Shown here in pieces: positions 59,901-64,000 of a stretch of 64,000 nucleotides of DNA. The stretch lies in contig OZ038324.1 of the NCBI GenBank assembly GCA_964035795.1, positions 7,540,816 through 7,604,815 on the forward strand, read 5' to 3'. The notes beneath the pieces were generated by a model that was not told the DNA's origin, ran no database searches, and worked only from the letters and a program-made list of their open reading frames with translations. This DNA is from Pterobdella sp. o SKG-2022 (taxonomy: Eukaryota > Annelida > Clitellata > Hirudinida > Piscicolidae). How positions within the stretch are numbered: the first letter of the stretch is position 1; every line of letters begins with the position of its first letter. The translations under genes and the position numbers were made by a program.

Positions 59901-61328
59901 GGTGTCTTCAAGGAGATGCACTGGTGTGTGGTGGTATGTTGCTACGGTGGTGTGTGTGTGTGTGTTGTTTGTGATGGTTTTTTGAAGGTGTTTAGTTGTT
60001 TGGTGTTAGTATGGTGGTTAATCATATGGTGCTATAGTACAAATCTTCATAACACTATAATACCCCGCCACTCCAGCCTGCATCCAGGGGACTTGTTCAC
60101 ATTCACTAGGAAACCCTTCTTTCTCATCATTGACTCCAACAACAGCCATGCCTTCAAGGTTGTATGAATGAATAAATGCTCCTTTGATGAATGGATGGAT
60201 TGACCCACGTTGGATGAATGATTAAATTTATAATTGATTGATTGATAACCAACCAATAGAATTGGCCCAACTTGTTTGGACAACCCCTCGTCTGTCTTCT
60301 GTCTCCTCAGGATGTTCCTGTTTCATTTGAAGGTGAGTGCTATTAATAATAATATAATTATTATTTTTTTTATCATCGATATAACCATTGCAGATCAACA
60401 CAGAAGGGGCAACTTATTCACCCTTTTCTTGCACTCCCCTCTTCTGGCGTTCTGTTTCTTGTGCCACGTCACTGAGCTCGATGTTCTTCTGTGGGATGAA
60501 TGCCAAGTTGTTATTATTCTTATTATTCATATGCTATTAGAGAATCATTCACATATGCTTTTTTAATGTTGTTCTTTCCATTGTATCAGCTCTATAAGTA
60601 TTTTTTAAATGTGTTATTCATTCTTCATTCTCTTCAGTTGAAAGTGGATAAATTTATCCGCAATGCTGGCAAGTGCTTTGCCAAGTCGAGGAACCTTGGT
60701 GAGTCTAAAAATTTTCGAAATTACTTATATGCTAAAACTGCTTTTTTCACCGAGAAGGCAATAAAAAAAAAATGAATAATACTTAAATTAAAATGATAAT
60801 AAATCTAAAAAAAATTATAATGGCAAATAAATCCAACAGACTTGGCTTTCGTACATTTCTACACTGATGACTTCTTGAGAACATTGATGCTGAGGTATGT
60901 TTTCTGCCACTTCACACTGTCACTCCACAAGCTATTCAGGGTACCTTGTATAACATTCATATTAGCTTGTATAATTAAAGTATTACTTATAATTGTAGTT
61001 GCATCAATATACAAATGTAATATAAGAACCATTAAAATTTGTATAGATACATTACGTTATCCAAAAAGTTTAGAACTTATTACATATCCAATATAAATCA
61101 AAATTGAACTATCACTGAAGAACCTCACTAGACCATCATCATATACCCTATCACACTACCATCATACAACCCCTCACACTACCACAGAACCCCAGATACC
61201 AACCATGCATCTACCCAAACCTCCCTGTGGAGGATATCCTTGCAAATCCATCTCTAACGGCAGATTTACTCGATCTAGCCTCCACCCTTAATGTCACCTC
61301 CCAGCTACACACCTCACTGCCAACCTAG
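56903..61328 (+). CDS. SCAI: SCAI (suppressor of cancer cell invasion) homologue
   Basis: SCAI is a nuclear cofactor that binds MRTF-A/SRF and represses actin-linked transcription, and it also takes part in double-strand break repair. Exons: 56903-56986, 57086-57198, 57274-57369, 57443-57529, 57703-57801, 58108-58146, 58343-58400, 58608-58706, 58962-59138, 59232-59354, 59439-59628, 59818-59923, 60077-60158, 60260-60332, 60394-60506, 60638-60698, 60840-60940, 61188-61328; 613 residues, like human SCAI. Near-identical blocks include LEKSKQLFNGLRDLPQYG, QSYFGRTFDVYTKLWKFQQQ, YGLKRWQIGEVASKIGQLYY, VKKLRYYARFVVVCLLLKKM, KFSELTLDMFRVLQTLEREP, NPHKYLLYKPTISQLLAFLA, LHPGDLFTFTRKPFFLIIDS and NLFGQPLVCLLSP. 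The very strong conservation contrasts with the AT-rich introns. The donor at 59628 is inferred from phase (alternative 59610). Confidence 0.95.
57920..57975 (-). repeat. Short dispersed repeat, copy 3 (best copy, SCAI intron 5)
   Basis: ATCATCATCATCATTTTGCA followed by CCATGCTAGCATGGGTTGGA. Read on the minus strand this is a conserved head, a TGCTAGCA palindrome and a GAT/ATG triplet tail, as in SINE or LINE 3' ends. Two weaker copies were seen at 21,518 and 33,963. Confidence 0.6.
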
Positions 61329-62362
61329 GGTTGGGTTATGGGTGTGAGTGCGTTGGTGTGGTTGTATGGTGTCGCGTGTTTGTTGGGTTATTGACTCATT
61401 TGTATGTGGTTTTACGTGATGTTGGATGTTCCATGCAGGATTATCGTTAAATTTGTTTTATGTGATCTCTGGTTCAAATTTCTAGTCAATATGGGCATTT
61501 TTTAATGAGTTTTAGATCAGGGATGAGGTGTATTCTATGAAATTATGCAGAATTTATTGAATTAAATGGCTTGTCTAGGTATTACTATTGATATCTAATT
61601 GTAACGATTAGATTCATCATGATGACTTGTATCAACAGCGCCCTCTTGCGACCAAATGCTTAATCTATCTATTTTGGGATTTGTTGTGCGAAGTACATGC
61701 AAAAATAGTAACTTTCAAAAATTTCTTAATCGTATCATCTTATCGTTCATTATCTGCTGGTAATTAAGAATATTTGCTAGTCATAAGCATTTTATCTACA
61801 CTTTTATCACCTGTAATTTTACCGTTTCGTTTGGTTAGCACTGGTTATATTTTTTAAAATTTCTTAGTTTTTAGGGTGTTTATATATACAGCTCAGTATG
61901 ATCGTTTTTTAGTTATATGTTCGTACACCATCAATAACTAGTTTTGAGTTTTTTCGACCTTTCCTGCATTCCATTCCTCCATTTTCCAGTTTATCTGCAG
62001 TTTGTTCTGTGTCTAGATTTTCATTATGGAATCTCTGTTCACTTTTACATTTGATTTTCTTTTTCAACAATCATAGTCTACTTTTTATTACGCAACGCTT
62101 TGGTCAGCGTTCGTTTCTATACATTTCTGTATAATGTTCGGACATGTCAGTGACTCATGTCATTTTCTCTTTATTTTAATTTGTCATAACTTTTATGAAT
62201 AAATATTTTCAAATTTCTTTCATTCAAGTTTCGCGCTCTTATTTACATAGGTTTGCTTTTAATCGTAGCAACCTGTGTTCATTGATTAGCATACAGCTGG
62301 TGTGCGGTTTGAAACAAGCCATGAAATAAATTACTTTAAATAACGGAAAATAACATTAAAAA
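61329..62362. other. SCAI 3' region and spacer before the last gene
   Basis: No exon can be supported. AATAAA words at about 62,198 and 62,324 on the plus strand are possible transcript ends for SCAI. The promoter of the gene starting at 62,363 must lie toward the right side. Confidence 0.45.
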
Positions 62363-63553
62363 ATGTCTCATTTAACTGTAGAAGTTCACATTTTGTCTAC
62401 TCAAGACGAAGTCAGCATTTCTAACCATTTTACTTCGCTGTACAAATATTACTCCAAAAACTACAAACGTTAGAAAGAAATTTACTTTTGAAACACATTT
62501 CAAATTATAGTTGAATGTTTAATTTTGAAGTTTCATTAATTGCGCATTCTTATCTTTATTAATTTTTGAAAACTGAATTAGGAACCAACTATGTAGACTC
62601 GAAAATCTTTTTTGCTGAAGGTGAGTTATTAAAATTAAGGAAAAATGTTTTTAAAGTAAAACTCTGTGCAATAAATCATTAACAAAAGATTTATAGTGTC
62701 TATTGACAAGAAAATATTATATCAACCCAAAACAAACTATTTTTCAAGGAAGAGATGTGATTAGCCTGCCAGAGAGCCAAACAAAACAAAAAATCAACCT
62801 TAAAGACTTGGAGGTGAAACTTTATTCCGTTCTTTGATTATCATTTAAAGATTTCCTTCAATAAAATTATTAATATATATTTTTGAAAAATGTTCATTTC
62901 AATTTTATTCCAACTATAAAAAATTATTAGCATAAATGAGGATGTTCTCAGCACATCGTCACCACAAACAGACGAACTTGAAGAAAAACAAAATGGCGAG
63001 CTTCAAATGGCTGCGCAGAGATACTATTGAGGTACATATAAACACCTCGTTAATTTTTGATCATTTAAAAATATTTTTTAATATAAATAATGGTTCTTGT
63101 TCATAATTAATCTTTATATTGAGCATGTATATTAAGTGGCGCTGTTATCCCTTCATAATCGTCATCATCATCATTGTTTTACGTCATTTTACCCATTCAT
63201 AACCACAATATAGCAATCCCACTTGATTATTAACCCGAAGTATGCCACTTTCTTTCATCTTATAACTATAAAACAATATTCAAACTAATTCAAGTTTCTA
63301 TTGAAGTAAAGGAAAAACATAAAAAGCTACCTGAATCAAAAGTTACTCAAAACACTTGTATCAGATTTCATTGATTACGGAAACCCATCATAATTATATA
63401 AGCACACCTTTCACACCAAAACTATCAACCCACAGATAATGTTGAGTGACTTGCATAGATATCTACTACAGATCAACCCCTACACGGGAGATGTGTTGGG
63501 TTTGAAAAGGGACCCTGTTCTTTGTAAGAGAATCAACGCTTCTTCAAGCCAGG
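62363..63553 (+). CDS. Unrecognised gene, 5' exons (continues right)
   Basis: ATG at 62,363 (MSHLTVEVHILSTQ). Exons that join in phase: 62363-62468, 62582-62620, 62749-62813, 62972-63031 and 63436-63553. The protein starts with a beta-rich segment (TNYVDSKIFFAEGRDVISL), then a Lys-rich helix (LKKNKMASFKWLRRDTIE) and a conserved-looking block (DLHRYLLQINPYTGDVLGL). I do not recognise the family. Exon joins are supported by phase and GT-AG ends only; the acceptor at 62972 was chosen among several. A further segment at 63,787 onward (acceptor ATCAG) may be the next exon but stops after a short distance in the matching frame, so the 3' part is unresolved. Confidence 0.5.
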
Positions 63554-64000
63554 GTTTGTATCGCAGCTGTTCAAAAGTTATTTTTATATCTTTTATTTAG
63601 TTTGTGTTTCTATCTACACGATATTTTTCTGTTTATTAATTTTATTTTTTTTAAATTATTTTTATATATTTAATTTTTTTTACCGCTGAAAATGCCATTG
63701 GTTTGGTTTTATATGAACCAACCACCATATTATCACTATCATTTTCATTTATACATAATTATTATTATTCACAATGCTACCATCAGACTTGTTATTCCAG
63801 ATTCTTTTCAAAACAGCAACAACTTGGAGATATTGGTATCAACAAACAACCTGAGTATTACCAAAGATCATCAAACTACCTCTCCTTCTTTCTCTAACAA
63901 AGTGAAAAAACTTCATGATACATTGATATGAATTAATAAAAACAACAATAATATTATTTTTTCATTATTATTATTATGAAATTATTATTATTATTGTTGT

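Noticed and set aside
1..64000. Bacterial-type operons, phage defence islands or integrated DNA virus genes
   Set aside because: All recognisable genes are intron-containing animal genes or LINE copies; no such module was seen on either strand.

Overview
The window is nuclear DNA of an invertebrate animal. It is AT-rich, every protein gene is broken by many GT-AG introns, and the gene set is metazoan: plexin, Abl kinase, a MAN1-type LEM protein, SCAI, KCMF1, a polypeptide GalNAc-transferase and ANKRD39. Introns are mostly 50-1,000 bases and genes are close together, so the genome is fairly compact. Non-LTR retroelement copies, triplet microsatellites and a short dispersed repeat with a CCATGCTAGCATGG core (a core I recall, unverified, from molluscan and especially cephalopod sequence) make a lophotrochozoan plausible. 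The species cannot be named from the sequence. All exon joins below were made by hand from reading frame, splice sites and family similarity; phases were checked and agree unless stated.

Layout. 1-1.8 kb: 5' part of an unrecognised minus-strand gene. 2.5-29.7 kb: one complete plexin gene on the minus strand (about 38 exons, about 2,135 residues), its introns holding two large retroelement copies, a truncated third copy, and an 870-base TAC/CTA array. 31.5-37.7 kb: MAN1/LEMD3-like inner nuclear membrane protein (minus). 38.2-40.4 kb: PAIP1-like poly(A)-binding-protein interactor (plus), head to head with MAN1. 41.0-45.5 kb: Abl tyrosine kinase (minus), tail to tail with PAIP1. 46.0-46.8 kb: ANKRD39 (plus), head to head with Abl. 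47.1-51.0 kb: KCMF1 (plus). 51.6-55.7 kb: GalNAc-transferase (plus). 56.9-61.3 kb: SCAI (plus). 62.4-64 kb: 5' part of an unrecognised plus-strand gene.

The genes do not form a pathway. Plexin and Abl both act in cytoskeletal and guidance signalling, and SCAI acts on actin-linked transcription (MRTF/SRF), but their proximity is probably chance. The more notable structure is in the non-coding DNA: two hairpin-like inverted repeats of one apparent family in introns of neighbouring genes, a retroelement whose reverse transcriptase is separated from its C-terminal part by about 800 bases of AAC/AGC triplets, and a second truncated copy of the same element beside it. I found no evidence of a wholly new biological system. 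The best leads are the plexin catalytic-domain changes, the two unrecognised genes and the repeat families.
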